Part shown: piece by piece, positions 45,201 to 54,126 of the stretch
How the letters are laid out: every line of letters begins with the position of its first letter
Numbering within the stretch: position 1 is the first letter of the stretch
DNA from: Leclercia sp. LSNIH1
GTDB lineage: Bacteria; Pseudomonadota; Gammaproteobacteria; Enterobacterales; Enterobacteriaceae
Assembly: GCF_002902985.1 (NCBI RefSeq)
Contig: NZ_CP026167.1
Coordinates: forward strand, 1,364,001 to 1,428,000
Length of the DNA stretch: 64,000 bases
Direction of reading: 5' to 3'
Notes under the pieces: model-generated
Seen by the model: the letters and a program-made list of their open reading frames with translations, nothing else
The model's database searches: none
Told to the model about the DNA's origin: nothing
Program-made: the position numbers and the translations under genes

Positions 45201-46064
45201 GCCACGCCGCAGCTCTTCACCCTTGATGGCCGCGTCGATGTACCGTGGGCTCGTATCGTGGTGCATGAACTGCCGGAAAGCGCGGTGGGCGTCTCCAGCG
45301 ATGAGGTCATGCTCAACAACAACCTCCAGCCGGAGGAGCCACAGAGCGCCTCTATCCCGATCAACAGCAACCTGATCGTACACGTGGGTAACAACGTGCG
45401 CCTGGATGCGTTTGGGCTGAAGGCCAGACTGACCGGCGATCTGAAAGTCGCGCAGGATAAACAGGGGCTGGGCCTGAACGGGCAGATCAACATTCCGGAA
45501 GGGCGCTTCCACGCCTACGGCCAGGATTTGATGGTGCGTAAAGGCGAACTGCTCTTCTCCGGCCCGCCGGATCAGCCGCTGCTGAATATCGAAGCGATCC
45601 GTAATCCGGAGGCCACCGAAAATGACGTGATCGCCGGGGTGCGCGTGACGGGCACCGCGGACGAACCGAAAGCGGAAATTTTCTCTGACCCGGCAATGTC
45701 CCAGCAGGAAGCGCTCTCATACCTGCTGCGCGGGCAGGGGCTGGACAGCAATCAGAGCGACAGCGCGGCGATGACCTCAATGTTAGTCGGTCTGGGGGTT
45801 GCACAAAGTGGTCAGGTTGTGGGTAAAATCGGCGAGACGTTTGGCGTAAGCAATCTGGCGCTGGACACCCAGGGGGTCGGCGACTCCTCTCAGGTGGTGG
45901 TCAGCGGCTATGTACTGCCGGGTCTGCAGGTGAAATATGGTGTGGGGATCTTTGACTCATTAGCAACTCTCACGTTACGCTATCGCCTGATGCCTAAGCT
46001 ATATCTGGAAGCGGTGTCTGGCGTAGACCAGGCACTCGATCTGCTCTATCAGTTTGAGTTTTAG
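42288..46064 (+). CDS. tamB: TamB, AsmA-like inner-membrane/periplasm-spanning TAM subunit
   Basis: 1258-residue protein (E. coli 1259) anchored by an N-terminal membrane helix (about residues 8-27, [21 protein letters not shown]). The rest is a long beta-rich repeat (bridge-like lipid-transfer fold) ending in the DUF490/TamB domain that contacts TamA, with [26 protein letters not shown] at the end. Acts with TamA, to which it is translationally coupled; ytfP follows after 2 bases. Confidence 0.97.
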   Translation: MSLWKKISLGVLLFILLLLAAVAFLVGTTSGLHLLFKAADRWVPGLEIGQVTGGWRDLHLKNVRYDQPGVAVNAGDLHLAVKLGCLRDSSLCINDLSLKDLFVTIDSKKMEQSEPVAEEESGPLDLSTPYPISLNRVALNNINVKIDDTTVSVMDFTSGLRWQEKNLTLTPTSLQGLLIALPKVAEVAQEEIVEPKIQNPQPEEKPLGETLKDLFSKPVLPEMTDVHLPLNLNIEEFKGEQLRLTGDTDLTVFNMLLKVSSIDGNMKLDALDIDTNQGSVNATGNALLRDNWPVDITLNSTLNIDPIKGEKVKLKVGGAMREQLEFGVNLSGPVDMVLRGQTRLAEAGLPLNLEVVSEQLYWPFTGEKQYQADDVKLKLTGKMTDYTLSFRTAVKGEGLPPAGITLDAKGNEQQINLDKLTVAALEGKTELTALLDWQKAISWRGELKLTGINTAKEVPDWPSKLDGLIKTRGSLYGGSWQMEVPELKITGNVKQNKVDVNGSLKGNSYLQWVIPGLHVALGRNTADIKGELGVKDLDLDATIDAPNLDNALPGLGGTAKGLLKVRGTVEAPQLLADITANGLRWQDLTIARVRVDGDVKSTDQIAGHLNLRVDRISQPGLNLNQVTLEAKGSEKQHDLQLRIQGEPVSGQLHLAGSFDRQETRWKGTLDNTRFATPVGPWSLSRAIALDYRNAEQKISIGPHCWTNPNAELCVPQTIDAGAEGRAVVNLNRFDLAMIKPFMPDTTQASGVFSGKADVSWDTTKPGLPEGNVTLAGRNVKVTQVVNDAPLPLAFSTLNLTADLHNNRAELGWLIRLTNNGQLDGQIQVTDPQGRRNLGGNVNIRNLNLAMANAIFSRGEKAAGMLNANLRLAGSAQSPQLFGQMQLNGVDIDGNFMPFDMLPSQLAMNFNGMSSTLTGTVRTQQGQINLSGDADWSQLDNWRARVAAKGSKVRITVPPMVRLDVSPDVVFEATPQLFTLDGRVDVPWARIVVHELPESAVGVSSDEVMLNNNLQPEEPQSASIPINSNLIVHVGNNVRLDAFGLKARLTGDLKVAQDKQGLGLNGQINIPEGRFHAYGQDLMVRKGELLFSGPPDQPLLNIEAIRNPEATENDVIAGVRVTGTADEPKAEIFSDPAMSQQEALSYLLRGQGLDSNQSDSAAMTSMLVGLGVAQSGQVVGKIGETFGVSNLALDTQGVGDSSQVVVSGYVLPGLQVKYGVGIFDSLATLTLRYRLMPKLYLEAVSGVDQALDLLYQFEF

Positions 46065-46066
46065 CA

Positions 46067-46411
46067 ATGCGAATATTTGTCTACGGCAGTTTAAGAACCA
46101 AGCAAGGCAACAGCCACTGGATGACTAACGCCCAGTTGCTGGGGGATTACAGTATCGAGAACTACCAGCTGTACAGCCTGGGCCACTATCCAGGCGCCGT
46201 TCCGGGAGAAGGAGCAGTACAGGGTGAGGTTTATCGTATTGATAATGCCACGCTGGCCGAACTTGATGCCTTGCGCACCAAAGGCGGGGAATACGCTCGC
46301 CGGTTAATCCAGACACCCTACGGCAGTGCATGGATGTACGTGTACCAACGTTCGGTGGAAGGTCTGACGCTGATTGAAAGCGGTAACTGGTTAGACCGTG
46401 ACCAGTACTGA
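46067..46411 (+). CDS. ytfP: YtfP, gamma-glutamylcyclotransferase-like protein
   Basis: 114-residue GGCT-fold protein (E. coli 113). The N-terminal MRIFVYGSLR carries the YGSLR substrate-binding motif and DALRTKGGEYARR the region of the catalytic Glu. Activity unproven. Third gene of tamA-tamB-ytfP, ending at a UUCG-capped terminator. In E. coli chpSB follow; they are absent here. Confidence 0.95.
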   Translation: MRIFVYGSLRTKQGNSHWMTNAQLLGDYSIENYQLYSLGHYPGAVPGEGAVQGEVYRIDNATLAELDALRTKGGEYARRLIQTPYGSAWMYVYQRSVEGLTLIESGNWLDRDQY

Positions 46412-46418
46412 TATGAAT

Positions 46419-46447
46419 AACGCCACCTTCGGGTGGCGTTGTTTTTT
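46419..46447 (+). terminator. UUCG-capped terminator of tamAB-ytfP
   Basis: AACGCCACC (46419-46427), tetraloop TTCG, GGTGGCGTT (46432-46440), then GTTTTTT. Confidence 0.93.
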
Positions 46448-46468
46448 CAGGCCGCACAGATTTTGTAG

Positions 46469-46496
46469 GCCGGGTAAGGCGCAGCCGCCACCCGGC
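46469..46496. repeat. Single REP unit between ytfP and ppa
   Basis: GCCGGGTAAGGC...GCCACCCGGC palindrome, identical in core to the unit at 8015-8042; sandwiched between two terminators and flanked by a GACCGCACAG/GGCCGCACAG direct repeat. Confidence 0.82.
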
Positions 46497-46512
46497 AACA
46501 GACCGCACAGAT

Positions 46513-46544
46513 AAAAAAAGCCCCGACAAGTCGGGGCTTTTTTT
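46513..46544. terminator. Bidirectional terminator after ppa
   Basis: AAAAAAAGCCCCGA (46513-46526), loop CAAG, TCGGGGCTTTTTTT (46531-46544): a perfect 14-bp symmetric stem with A and T runs, usable on both strands and 14 bases beyond the ppa stop. Confidence 0.92.
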
Positions 46545-46557
46545 CACGCGTTAAGCA

Positions 46558-47085
46558 TTACTTCTTCGCGCGTTCGAAGGAGGCAACGATTTCCGCTTTC
46601 GCGGCTTCTGCGTTGTCCCAGCCTTCCACTTTCACCCATTTGCCTTTCTCGAGATCTTTGTAGTGCTCGAAGAAGTGGGCGATCTGCGCTTTCAGCAGCT
46701 CTGGCAGGTCGTTCACATCTTTAATGTGATCGTACTCTTTGCTCAGCTTGGTGTGCGGTACCGCAACCAGCTTCGCATCTTCACCCGCTTCGTCGGTCAT
46801 TTTCAGCACGCCAACTGGACGGCAGCGGATCACGGAGCCCGGCTGCAGTGGGTATGGCGTTGGGACCAGCACGTCTACCGGATCACCGTCCAGAGAGAGG
46901 GTGTGGTTGATGTAACCGTAGTTGCACGGATAGAACATCGCGGTAGACATGAAACGGTCAACGAACAGTGCGCCGGTGTCTTTGTCGATTTCGTATTTGA
47001 TAGGATCAGCGTTCGCCGGGATTTCGATAACTACGTAGATGTCTTCCGGCAGTTCTTTACCCGCTGGGACGTTGAGTAAGCTCAT
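46558..47085 (-). CDS. ppa: Inorganic pyrophosphatase
   Basis: Essential cytosolic Mg-dependent hexameric family I pyrophosphatase. 175 residues from ATG 47085 (MSLLNVPAG) with AAGGA upstream; E. coli 176. Signature DGDPVDVLV carries the metal Asp residues, and [16 protein letters not shown] the substrate Lys/Glu. The longer frame to 47115 is unsupported. Confidence 0.98.
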   Translation of the reverse strand: MSLLNVPAGKELPEDIYVVIEIPANADPIKYEIDKDTGALFVDRFMSTAMFYPCNYGYINHTLSLDGDPVDVLVPTPYPLQPGSVIRCRPVGVLKMTDEAGEDAKLVAVPHTKLSKEYDHIKDVNDLPELLKAQIAHFFEHYKDLEKGKWVKVEGWDNAEAAKAEIVASFERAKK

Positions 47086-47393
47086 GTCTGTGTCCTTTAA
47101 ATGATTGGTAATCAAGTGGCGAGTATTATAGCCAACTGGCGCGGAATGTCTCCGCCTGTTTTCGCCGATCCCTGTTCCTGAAAACCATTATCAGCACTTT
47201 CTCATGACAAGATAATCCATAAACTCAGCCGCTTTTTTAATGGCTCAGTGAAAGCGATTACAAAGTTGTGATTAACGTTTTATTCACTTTTCTGAAGTGT
47301 GATGTAACACACTCCGTTACATCTCGCATTGTCTATAGTCTCTTCGCAGAACATTTTTTACCCAACAATAAACTCCCCTACGAGGACGCACTT
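47086..47393. promoter_or_regulatory. Divergent ppa/ytfQ control region with operator-like palindrome
   Basis: 308 bases, no gene. GATGTAAC (47301-47308), 7 bases, GTTACATC (47316-47323) is a perfect inverted repeat directly upstream of TATAGT (47334-47339), the candidate ytfQ -10, so a protein bound there would cover the -35 area. E. coli ytfQ is a reported GalR/GalS target, but the spacing here does not match the usual GalR operator. Confidence 0.5.
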
Positions 47394-48350
47394 ATGTGGA
47401 AGCGCTTACTTCTTGTCACAGCAGTTTCGGCAGCCATGTCGTCTATGGCGATGGCCGCCCCCTTAACCGTAGGATTTGCCCAGGTCGGCTCAGAGTCCGG
47501 CTGGCGCGCCGCTGAGACCAACGTCGCGAAGAGTGAGGCCGAAAAACGCGGCATCACGCTGAAGATCGCCGATGGCCAGCAAAAACAGGAAAACCAGATC
47601 AAAGCGGTACGCTCTTTTATCGCTCAGGGCGTTGACGCCATCTTCATTGCGCCGGTCGTAGCGACGGGTTGGGAGCCGGTTCTGAAAGAAGCGAAAGATG
47701 CCGAAATTCCGGTCTTCCTGCTCGATCGTTCCATCGATGTAAAAGACAAATCTCTCTATATGACCACCGTTACCGCCGACAACGTGCTGGAAGGCAAATT
47801 GATTGGTGAATGGCTGGTGAAACAGGTGGATGGCAAGCCGTGTAATGTGGTTGAGCTGCAGGGCACCGTGGGCGCCAGCGTGGCCATCGACCGTAAGAAA
47901 GGCTTTGCTGATGCCATCTCCAAAGCGTCAAACATCAAGATTATCCGTTCTCAGTCCGGCGACTTCACCCGCAGTAAAGGGAAAGAGGTCATGGAGAGCT
48001 TTATCAAAGCCGAGAACAACGGCAAGAACATCTGCATGGTTTACGCCCATAACGATGACATGGTGATCGGCGCTATCCAGGCGATCAAAGAGGCGGGCCT
48101 GAAGCCGGGCACCGACATCCTGACCGGCTCTATCGACGGCGTACCGGATATCTATAAAGCGATGATCGACAAAGAGGCCAACGCCAGCGTGGAGCTGACG
48201 CCAAACATGGCAGGTCCGGCCTTTGACGCGTTGGAGAAATTCAAGAAAGACGGCACCATGCCGGAGAAAGTCACGATCACCAAGTCCACGCTCTATCTGC
48301 CTGATACCGCTGCAGAAGAGTTAGAGAAGAAGAAAAATATGGGCTACTAA
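47394..48350 (+). CDS. ytfQ: YtfQ, galactofuranose-binding periplasmic protein
   Basis: Substrate-binding protein of the galactofuranose ABC importer. 318 residues from ATG 47394 (MWKRLLLVT), E. coli length. Signal peptide about 21 residues ending MAMA, then a ribose-binding-protein-like two-lobe fold (VGFAQVGSESGWRAAETN, LLDRSIDV, VYAHNDDM). ACGAGGA precedes the start. A longer frame to 47268 crosses the promoter and is rejected. First gene of ytfQRT-yjfF; a REP pair sits between it and ytfR. Confidence 0.96.
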   Translation: MWKRLLLVTAVSAAMSSMAMAAPLTVGFAQVGSESGWRAAETNVAKSEAEKRGITLKIADGQQKQENQIKAVRSFIAQGVDAIFIAPVVATGWEPVLKEAKDAEIPVFLLDRSIDVKDKSLYMTTVTADNVLEGKLIGEWLVKQVDGKPCNVVELQGTVGASVAIDRKKGFADAISKASNIKIIRSQSGDFTRSKGKEVMESFIKAENNGKNICMVYAHNDDMVIGAIQAIKEAGLKPGTDILTGSIDGVPDIYKAMIDKEANASVELTPNMAGPAFDALEKFKKDGTMPEKVTITKSTLYLPDTAAEELEKKKNMGY

Positions 48351-48364
48351 GCTCGACTGAAAAT

Positions 48365-48436
48365 GCCGGGCGACGCTGCGCTTGCCCGGCCTTCGGCTCG
48401 CTTTTTGTAGGCCGGGTAAGCGTAGCGCCATCCGAC
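48365..48436. repeat. REP/BIME pair inside the ytfQ-ytfR operon
   Basis: GCCGGGCGACGC...CTTGCCCGGC (48365-48390) and GCCGGGTAAGCG...GCCATCCGAC (48411-48436). Unlike the other REP loci it lies between co-directional genes of one operon. Confidence 0.82.
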
Positions 48437-48453
48437 ATGATGCAGGGGGAACC

Positions 48454-49956
48454 ATGACCACAGACCAACACCAGGAAATCCTCCGCACAGAAGGATTGAG
48501 CAAATATTTTCCCGGCGTAAAAGCGCTGGATAACGTCGATTTCAGCCTGCGGCGTGGTGAGATCATGGCCCTGCTGGGCGAAAACGGCGCCGGAAAATCG
48601 ACCCTGATTAAAGCCCTGACCGGTGTCTATCATGCCGATCGCGGCACCATCTGGCTGGAAGGCCACGCTATATCGCCTAAAAATACCGCCCATGCCCAGC
48701 AGCTGGGTATCGGGACGGTCTATCAGGAAGTGAACCTGCTGCCGAATATGTCGGTGGCGGATAATCTGTTTATCGGCCGCGAGCCACGACGCTTTGGCCT
48801 GCTGCGCCGTAAAGAGATGGAAGACCGCGCCACCAAACTGATGGCGTCATACGGTTTCTCTCTCGACGTCCGCGAGCCGCTCAACCGCTTCTCGGTGGCG
48901 ATGCAGCAGATCGTGGCCATCTGCCGGGCTATCGATCTCTCGGCAAAAGTGCTGATCCTCGATGAACCTACCGCCAGCCTGGATACCCAGGAGGTCGAGA
49001 TGCTCTTCACCCTGATGCGCCAGCTGCGCGACCAGGGGGTGAGCCTGATTTTCGTCACCCACTTCCTCGATCAGGTGTATGAGGTGAGCGACCGCATTAC
49101 CGTCCTGCGTAACGGCGGCTTCGTCGGCTGTCGCGAAACCCGCGAGCTGCCGCAAATCGAGCTGGTCAAAATGATGCTGGGCCGCGAGCTGGAGAGCAAT
49201 GCCCTGCAGCGTGCGGGCCGGACGCTGCTCAGCGAGAAGCCGGTAGCGGCGTTTAAAGGGTACGGCAAGAAAGGCACCATTGCGCCCTTTGATCTCGAGG
49301 TGCGCCCGGGCGAAATCGTCGGACTGGCGGGGCTGTTAGGGTCGGGACGTACCGAAACGGCAGAGGTGATCTTCGGGATTAAACCTGCCGACAGCGGCAC
49401 TGCGCTGATCAAAGGTAAACCGCAGACGCTGCGCTCCCCGCATCAGGCTTCCAGCCTGGGGATCGGTTTCTGCCCGGAAGATCGCAAGACCGACGGCATT
49501 ATCGCCGCCGCCTCGGTGCGCGAGAACATCATTCTGGCCCTGCAGGCCCAGCGCGGCTGGCTGCGTCCCATTCCCCGTAAAGAGCAAAATGTGATTGCCG
49601 AGCGCTTTATTCGCCAGCTCGGCATCCGCACCCCGAGCGCGGAGCAGCCAATCGAATTTCTTTCCGGCGGTAACCAGCAGAAGGTGCTGCTGTCACGCTG
49701 GCTGCTGACCAAACCGCAGTTCCTGATCCTCGACGAGCCGACCCGCGGTATCGACGTGGGGGCGCACGCGGAAATTATCCGCCTGATCGAAACCCTCTGC
49801 GCCGACGGTCTGGCGCTGCTGGTGATCTCCTCGGAGCTGGAGGAGCTGGTGGGGTATGCGGATCGGGTGATCATCATGCGCGACCGTCAGCAGGTGGCCG
49901 AGATCCCGCTGGACGCGCTCTCCGTTCCGGCAATCATGAACGCCATTGCGGCATAA
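48454..49956 (+). CDS. ytfR: YtfR, galactofuranose ABC importer ATPase
   Basis: 500-residue double ABC ATPase of the sugar (CUT2) type. Domain 1 has Walker A GENGAGKST and Walker B VLILDEPTASLD but a poor signature (FSVAMQQ). Domain 2 has a degenerate Walker A region (GLLGSGRTE) but a good signature LSGGNQQK and Walker B FLILDEPTRG, as in RbsA-like proteins. Start at 48454 (MTTDQHQE) with GGGGGAA upstream; a start at 48382 would read through the REP. Energises uptake through YtfT-YjfF. Confidence 0.96.
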   Translation: MTTDQHQEILRTEGLSKYFPGVKALDNVDFSLRRGEIMALLGENGAGKSTLIKALTGVYHADRGTIWLEGHAISPKNTAHAQQLGIGTVYQEVNLLPNMSVADNLFIGREPRRFGLLRRKEMEDRATKLMASYGFSLDVREPLNRFSVAMQQIVAICRAIDLSAKVLILDEPTASLDTQEVEMLFTLMRQLRDQGVSLIFVTHFLDQVYEVSDRITVLRNGGFVGCRETRELPQIELVKMMLGRELESNALQRAGRTLLSEKPVAAFKGYGKKGTIAPFDLEVRPGEIVGLAGLLGSGRTETAEVIFGIKPADSGTALIKGKPQTLRSPHQASSLGIGFCPEDRKTDGIIAAASVRENIILALQAQRGWLRPIPRKEQNVIAERFIRQLGIRTPSAEQPIEFLSGGNQQKVLLSRWLLTKPQFLILDEPTRGIDVGAHAEIIRLIETLCADGLALLVISSELEELVGYADRVIIMRDRQQVAEIPLDALSVPAIMNAIAA

Positions 49957-49966
49957 GGAGTAGATC

Positions 49967-50992
49967 GTGATGTCACGTTCACTTTCTCAGACCGGCGAGA
50001 CGAAGCGCCGCTTCAGCTGGCCCACCGGCACGCCGCAAATCATTGCGCTGATCCTGGTGTTACTGGTGGATAGCCTCGTTTCGCCGCATTTTTATCAAAT
50101 TATCCTTCAGGATGGCCGCCTGTTCGGCAGTCCGATTGATATCTTAAACCGCGCCGCGCCGGTCGCCCTGCTGGCGATCGGCATGACGCTGGTGATTGCC
50201 ACCGGCGGTATCGACCTGTCGGTCGGGGCGGTGATGGCGATTGCGGGGGCGACGGCGGCTTCGATGACCGTGGCCGGACACAGCCTGCCGGTGGTGCTGC
50301 TGGCGACGCTGGGCACCGGCGTGCTCGCGGGATTGTGGAATGGCATCCTGGTGGCGATCCTCAAAATCCAGCCCTTTGTCGCCACCCTCATTTTAATGGT
50401 GGCCGGACGCGGGGTGGCGCAGCTGATCACCTCCGGGCAGATCGTCACCTTCAACGCCCCGAATCTGGCGTGGATTGGCAGCGGATCGCTGCTCTTCTTC
50501 CCGACGCCGGTGATTATTGTGGTGGTCACCCTGATCGCCTTCTGGCTGTTCACCCGTAAAACCGCCCTCGGGATGTTTATCGAAGCGGTGGGAATTAACA
50601 TTCGCGCCGCGAAAAACGCCGGGGTCAGCACCCGTCTGATGGTGATGCTCACCTACGTATTGAGCGGAGTATGCGCCGCCATTGCCGGGATTATCGTCGC
50701 GGCCGATATTCGCGGGGCCGATGCCAATAACGCCGGGCTCTGGCTGGAGCTGGATGCGATCCTCGCGGTGGTGATTGGCGGCGGCTCGCTGATGGGCGGG
50801 CGCTTCAACCTGCTGCTGTCGGTGATTGGCGCGCTGATTATCCAGGGGATGAACACCGGGATCCTGCTGTCGGGTTTCCCGCCGGAACTCAACCAGGTGG
50901 TGAAAGCGGTGGTGGTGCTCTGCGTGCTCATCGTGCAGTCGCCGCGCTTTATCAGTCTCATTAAGGGGATGCGTGGTCATGATAAAACGTAA
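49967..50992 (+). CDS. ytfT: YtfT, galactofuranose ABC importer permease
   Basis: 341-residue inner-membrane permease of the CUT2/RbsC type, about 8-10 membrane segments, with IGMTLVIATGGIDLSVGAVMA and GLWLELDAILAVVIGGGSLMGG motifs. The start may be GTG 49967 or the adjacent ATG 49970; TAAGGAG lies upstream. It overlaps yjfF by 14 bases, and the two permeases form a heterodimer. Confidence 0.96.
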   Translation: MMSRSLSQTGETKRRFSWPTGTPQIIALILVLLVDSLVSPHFYQIILQDGRLFGSPIDILNRAAPVALLAIGMTLVIATGGIDLSVGAVMAIAGATAASMTVAGHSLPVVLLATLGTGVLAGLWNGILVAILKIQPFVATLILMVAGRGVAQLITSGQIVTFNAPNLAWIGSGSLLFFPTPVIIVVVTLIAFWLFTRKTALGMFIEAVGINIRAAKNAGVSTRLMVMLTYVLSGVCAAIAGIIVAADIRGADANNAGLWLELDAILAVVIGGGSLMGGRFNLLLSVIGALIIQGMNTGILLSGFPPELNQVVKAVVVLCVLIVQSPRFISLIKGMRGHDKT

Positions 50993-51977
50993 TTTACCGC
51001 TCATGATTACCCTGGGCGTGTTTGTGCTGGGGTATCTCTACTGCCTGACGCAGTTCCCCGGTTTTGCTTCGACGCGGGTGATCTGCAACATCCTGACCGA
51101 CAACGCCTTCCTTGGGATCATCGCCGTCGGCATGACCTTCGTGATCCTCTCCGGCGGGATCGACCTCTCCGTCGGGTCGGTGATCGCTTTTACCGGCGTC
51201 TTTCTGGCTAAGGCGATTGGCTACTGGGGGATCTCCCCGCTGCTGGCCTTCCCGCTGGTGCTGGTGATGGGCTGCGCCTTTGGCGCCTTTATGGGGTTGC
51301 TGATCGACGCCCTGAAGATCCCGGCGTTTATTATCACTCTCGCCGGGATGTTCTTCCTGCGCGGCGTCAGCTATCTGGTGTCGGAGGAGTCGATCCCGAT
51401 TAACCATCCGGTCTACGACACCCTCTCAAGCCTGGCGTGGAAAATCCCCGGCGGCGGCCGTCTGAGTATTCTCGGTCTGGTGATGCTGGGCGTGGTGGTG
51501 ATCGGCATTTTCCTCGCCCACCGCACCCGCTTTGGCAACGAAGTGTATGCCATCGGCGGTAACGCCACCTCGGCGAACCTGATGGGGATCTCCACCCGCA
51601 GCACCACCATTCGTATCTATATGCTCTCCACCGGGCTGGCGACGCTGGCGGGGATCGTCTTCTCCATCTACACCCAGGCGGGCTATGCGCTGGCAGGGGT
51701 AGGGGTGGAGCTGGACGCGATTGCCTCGGTGGTGATTGGCGGCACGCTGCTCAGCGGCGGCGTCGGCACGGTGCTGGGCACGCTGTTTGGGGTGGCGATC
51801 CAGGGGCTGATCCAGACCTATATTAACTTCGACGGCACCCTCAGCTCGTGGTGGACCAAGATTGCGATTGGCATTCTGCTGTTCATCTTTATCGCCCTGC
51901 AGCGCGGCCTGACGGTGCTCTGGGAGAACCGCCAGAACTCGCCTGTCACACGGGTGAGCACCACCAGCAAGCTATAA
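50979..51977 (+). CDS. yjfF: YjfF, galactofuranose ABC importer permease
   Basis: 332-residue permease paralogous to YtfT (VGMTFVILSGGIDLSVGSVIA; GVELDAIASVVIGGTLLSGG). Start at 50979 (MIKRNLPLM) inside the end of ytfT, preceded by AAGGGGATG. Last gene of ytfQRT-yjfF; no strong terminator was seen before the next promoter. Confidence 0.96.
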   Translation: MIKRNLPLMITLGVFVLGYLYCLTQFPGFASTRVICNILTDNAFLGIIAVGMTFVILSGGIDLSVGSVIAFTGVFLAKAIGYWGISPLLAFPLVLVMGCAFGAFMGLLIDALKIPAFIITLAGMFFLRGVSYLVSEESIPINHPVYDTLSSLAWKIPGGGRLSILGLVMLGVVVIGIFLAHRTRFGNEVYAIGGNATSANLMGISTRSTTIRIYMLSTGLATLAGIVFSIYTQAGYALAGVGVELDAIASVVIGGTLLSGGVGTVLGTLFGVAIQGLIQTYINFDGTLSSWWTKIAIGILLFIFIALQRGLTVLWENRQNSPVTRVSTTSKL

Positions 51978-51999
51978 GCGCCTGAATTTACGTCAAGTC

Positions 52000-52026
52000 T
52001 AAATCTTTTCCGGTAGCGGCCGATAA
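52000..52026 (+). promoter_or_regulatory. Sigma-28 (FliA) promoter of the third chemoreceptor gene
   Basis: TAAATCTT (52000-52007), 11 bases, GCCGATAA (52019-52026): exact -10 consensus and exact spacing, 44 bases before the ATG. Confidence 0.88.
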
Positions 52027-52070
52027 CCCTTAATTCTGTCCAGATTTATCTCGCTACCGGAAATTACATC

Positions 52071-53639
52071 ATGCTTAAAACGCTATCGATTCGTACCGGC
52101 TTGCTTTCGTTACTGGCCGTTATGACCCTTCTGCTGCTGCTTGTCAGCGGTATCGGCATTTATGCCCTCACCCAGAGCTCCTCCTCTTTACAGCGCATTA
52201 ACCATCTTCAGGGCGAACAGCTGGTGCAGCTCAACTCGGGCTACACCCTGATCCTGCGCGCGCGCAACGAGGCGGGGCAGGCCGTCCGCATGATGGAGGT
52301 GGGACTGCTGGATGACGCCACAAAATCGGTGAAAAACATCAATGACGAACTCAAACAGGCGCAAACCACGCTGAAAAGCGTGATCGATAGTGGGATAAAC
52401 GATCCAGAAGGCGATCGGTTGCTGAAGCAGCTCGCCGGGAGCCTGGCGGCGTATAACGCCCAGGGGATCGTGCCGATGCAGAACGCCCTGAATGCGCAGA
52501 ATGCGGATGACTATTACGATCTGCTGGAGAACCGTCTGGTGCCGGTAGCGCGTCAGTTTGATAACGATATGCAGGCCTTCCAGGCCTGGAGCGACAGCCG
52601 GGGCAAAGCTGAAGTCGCCGCGGTACAGGCGAGTAAAAGTCGGGTGATGCTGCTGATCATCGTCGCCGCGCTGCTGACCGCGGGCATTATCGTGCTGGCG
52701 TGGCTGGCGCTTCGTCATATGCTGCTGAAGCCGCTCTCCTCCTCTATCGCCCAGCTTGAACACGTGGCTGCCGGGGATCTGACCCACGCCCTGACCACCC
52801 CCGCAAGCCAGGAATTTAACCGCCTCAACGCCGCCATTGAGGAGATGCGCCAGTCGCTGATGGGCTCGGTGCTGCGGGTGCGTGACGCCAGCTCGCAGAT
52901 TGATACCGGCAGCCGGGAGCTGACCGCAGGCAATATGCACCTTGCCCAGCGTACAGAATCCACCGCCACCTCGCTGGAGCAGACCGCGGCCAGCATGGAA
53001 GAGATCACCGCCACGGTGAAGCAGAACGCCCACAACGCCGAGCAGGCGCATCAGGTGGCGAAGACGATGTCAGATACCGCTGACCGCGGCAGCGAGATGG
53101 TCTGTTATGTCATTGAGAAGATGCGCGATATCTCCGGCAGCGCCGACCGTATCGCCGATATCCTCAGCGTGATCGACGGTATCGCCTTCCAGACCAATAT
53201 TCTGGCGCTGAATGCCTCGGTGGAAGCCGCCCGCGCGGGCGAGCAGGGGCGCGGCTTTGCGGTGGTGGCCGGAGAGGTGCGTAACCTCGCCAGCCGTAGC
53301 GCCGATGCGGCAAAAGAGATCCGCACGCTCATCAGCGATTCCCAGGCGCACGTCAGCGAAGGCAGCGAACTGGCGCAGCAGGCGGGGGAAACCATGGACG
53401 AGATCGCCAACGAGGTGATGCGCATGACCCGCCTGATGCGTGAGATCGCCAATGCGTCGCACGAGCAGAGCCGTGGTATTGAGCAGGTGAATATTGCGGT
53501 CAACCAGATGGACGAAACCGCGCAGCAAAATGCGGCGCTGGTCCAGCAATCTTCCGCCGCGACGCGCTCGCTGGAAGAGCAATCCCGCGAGCTCATCGAG
53601 GCGATGTCACTCTTCAGGCTGTCGTCGCAACAGGCGTAG
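52071..53639 (+). CDS. Methyl-accepting chemotaxis protein
   Basis: 522-residue receptor. TM1 about residues 10-32, a periplasmic four-helix-bundle sensor (about 35-188), TM2 about 190-212, HAMP (MLLKPLSSSIAQLEHVAAGDL), methylation helices (AQRTESTATSLEQTAASMEE) and the signalling tip [22 protein letters not shown]. It lacks the NWETF tether and has a short tail (LSSQQA), like E. coli Tap/Trg-type low-abundance receptors. Ligand unknown; it lies directly after the galactofuranose importer genes but has its own promoter. Its 3' end overlaps the convergent LysR-like gene by 26 bases. Confidence 0.94.
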   Translation: MLKTLSIRTGLLSLLAVMTLLLLLVSGIGIYALTQSSSSLQRINHLQGEQLVQLNSGYTLILRARNEAGQAVRMMEVGLLDDATKSVKNINDELKQAQTTLKSVIDSGINDPEGDRLLKQLAGSLAAYNAQGIVPMQNALNAQNADDYYDLLENRLVPVARQFDNDMQAFQAWSDSRGKAEVAAVQASKSRVMLLIIVAALLTAGIIVLAWLALRHMLLKPLSSSIAQLEHVAAGDLTHALTTPASQEFNRLNAAIEEMRQSLMGSVLRVRDASSQIDTGSRELTAGNMHLAQRTESTATSLEQTAASMEEITATVKQNAHNAEQAHQVAKTMSDTADRGSEMVCYVIEKMRDISGSADRIADILSVIDGIAFQTNILALNASVEAARAGEQGRGFAVVAGEVRNLASRSADAAKEIRTLISDSQAHVSEGSELAQQAGETMDEIANEVMRMTRLMREIANASHEQSRGIEQVNIAVNQMDETAQQNAALVQQSSAATRSLEEQSRELIEAMSLFRLSSQQA

Positions 53640-53967
53640 CCTTATCGCCTTCCGGCGCCGCTGGCGTCGGGAGGCTTTCCGCGCCAGCCGGGGTGTGGGC
53701 GATATAGTCATGAATGGCGCCCAGCAGCTTTTCCATCTCGGCGGACAGCTTCAGCGCGTATGGCGTTGGCTCCAGGAACAACCCCTTACGGGTAAACAGC
53801 GGCTCATTAAACAGCATGCCAAAGCGTTTCAGGGCCAGGCTGACTGCTGGCCTGGACATCTCCAGACGTAAAGAGGCTTTGGCCATGCTCCCGCACCTGA
53901 CGACTTCAATAAATATCGGGATCAGATTGAGGTCGATGCCAGTGGATGAGCGAGAGAGGTTTTTCAT
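53614..53967 (-). CDS. LysR-type DNA-binding domain protein lacking the effector domain
   Basis: 117 residues. The N-terminus (residues 10-75: IDLNLIPIFIEVVRCGSMAK..., EMSRPAVSLALKRFGMLFNEPLFTR, LEPTPYAL) is a complete LysR winged HTH of the LeuO/NodD-like branch, followed by the start of the linker helix. The usual 200-residue effector-binding domain is missing; instead there is a Pro/Ala-rich tail (from about residue 90) whose last codons overlap the convergent chemoreceptor gene. It could be a truncated remnant or a functional HTH-only regulator. The start has only a weak GGGA upstream. Confidence 0.65.
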   Translation of the reverse strand: MKNLSRSSTGIDLNLIPIFIEVVRCGSMAKASLRLEMSRPAVSLALKRFGMLFNEPLFTRKGLFLEPTPYALKLSAEMEKLLGAIHDYIAHTPAGAESLPTPAAPEGDKATPVATTA

Positions 53968-54087
53968 ATCGGCTGATTCCCATTGAACACTATTTGAACG
54001 CCGTCATGATGACGCAAGGATTCAATGGGTTACAGCAGGATTTTTATATAGTTTTATACCAACAAAGATATAAATAACTGGAAAAAC

Positions 54088-54111
54088 AAAAGGGGCCAAC
54101 TGGCCCCTTTT
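54088..54111. terminator. Bidirectional terminator downstream of fbp
   Basis: AAAAGGGGCC (54088-54097), loop AACT, GGCCCCTTTT (54102-54111); on the minus strand TTTTGTTTTTCC follows. It lies 15 bases beyond the fbp stop. Confidence 0.88.
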
Positions 54112-54126
54112 GGTCAAACTCAACAA

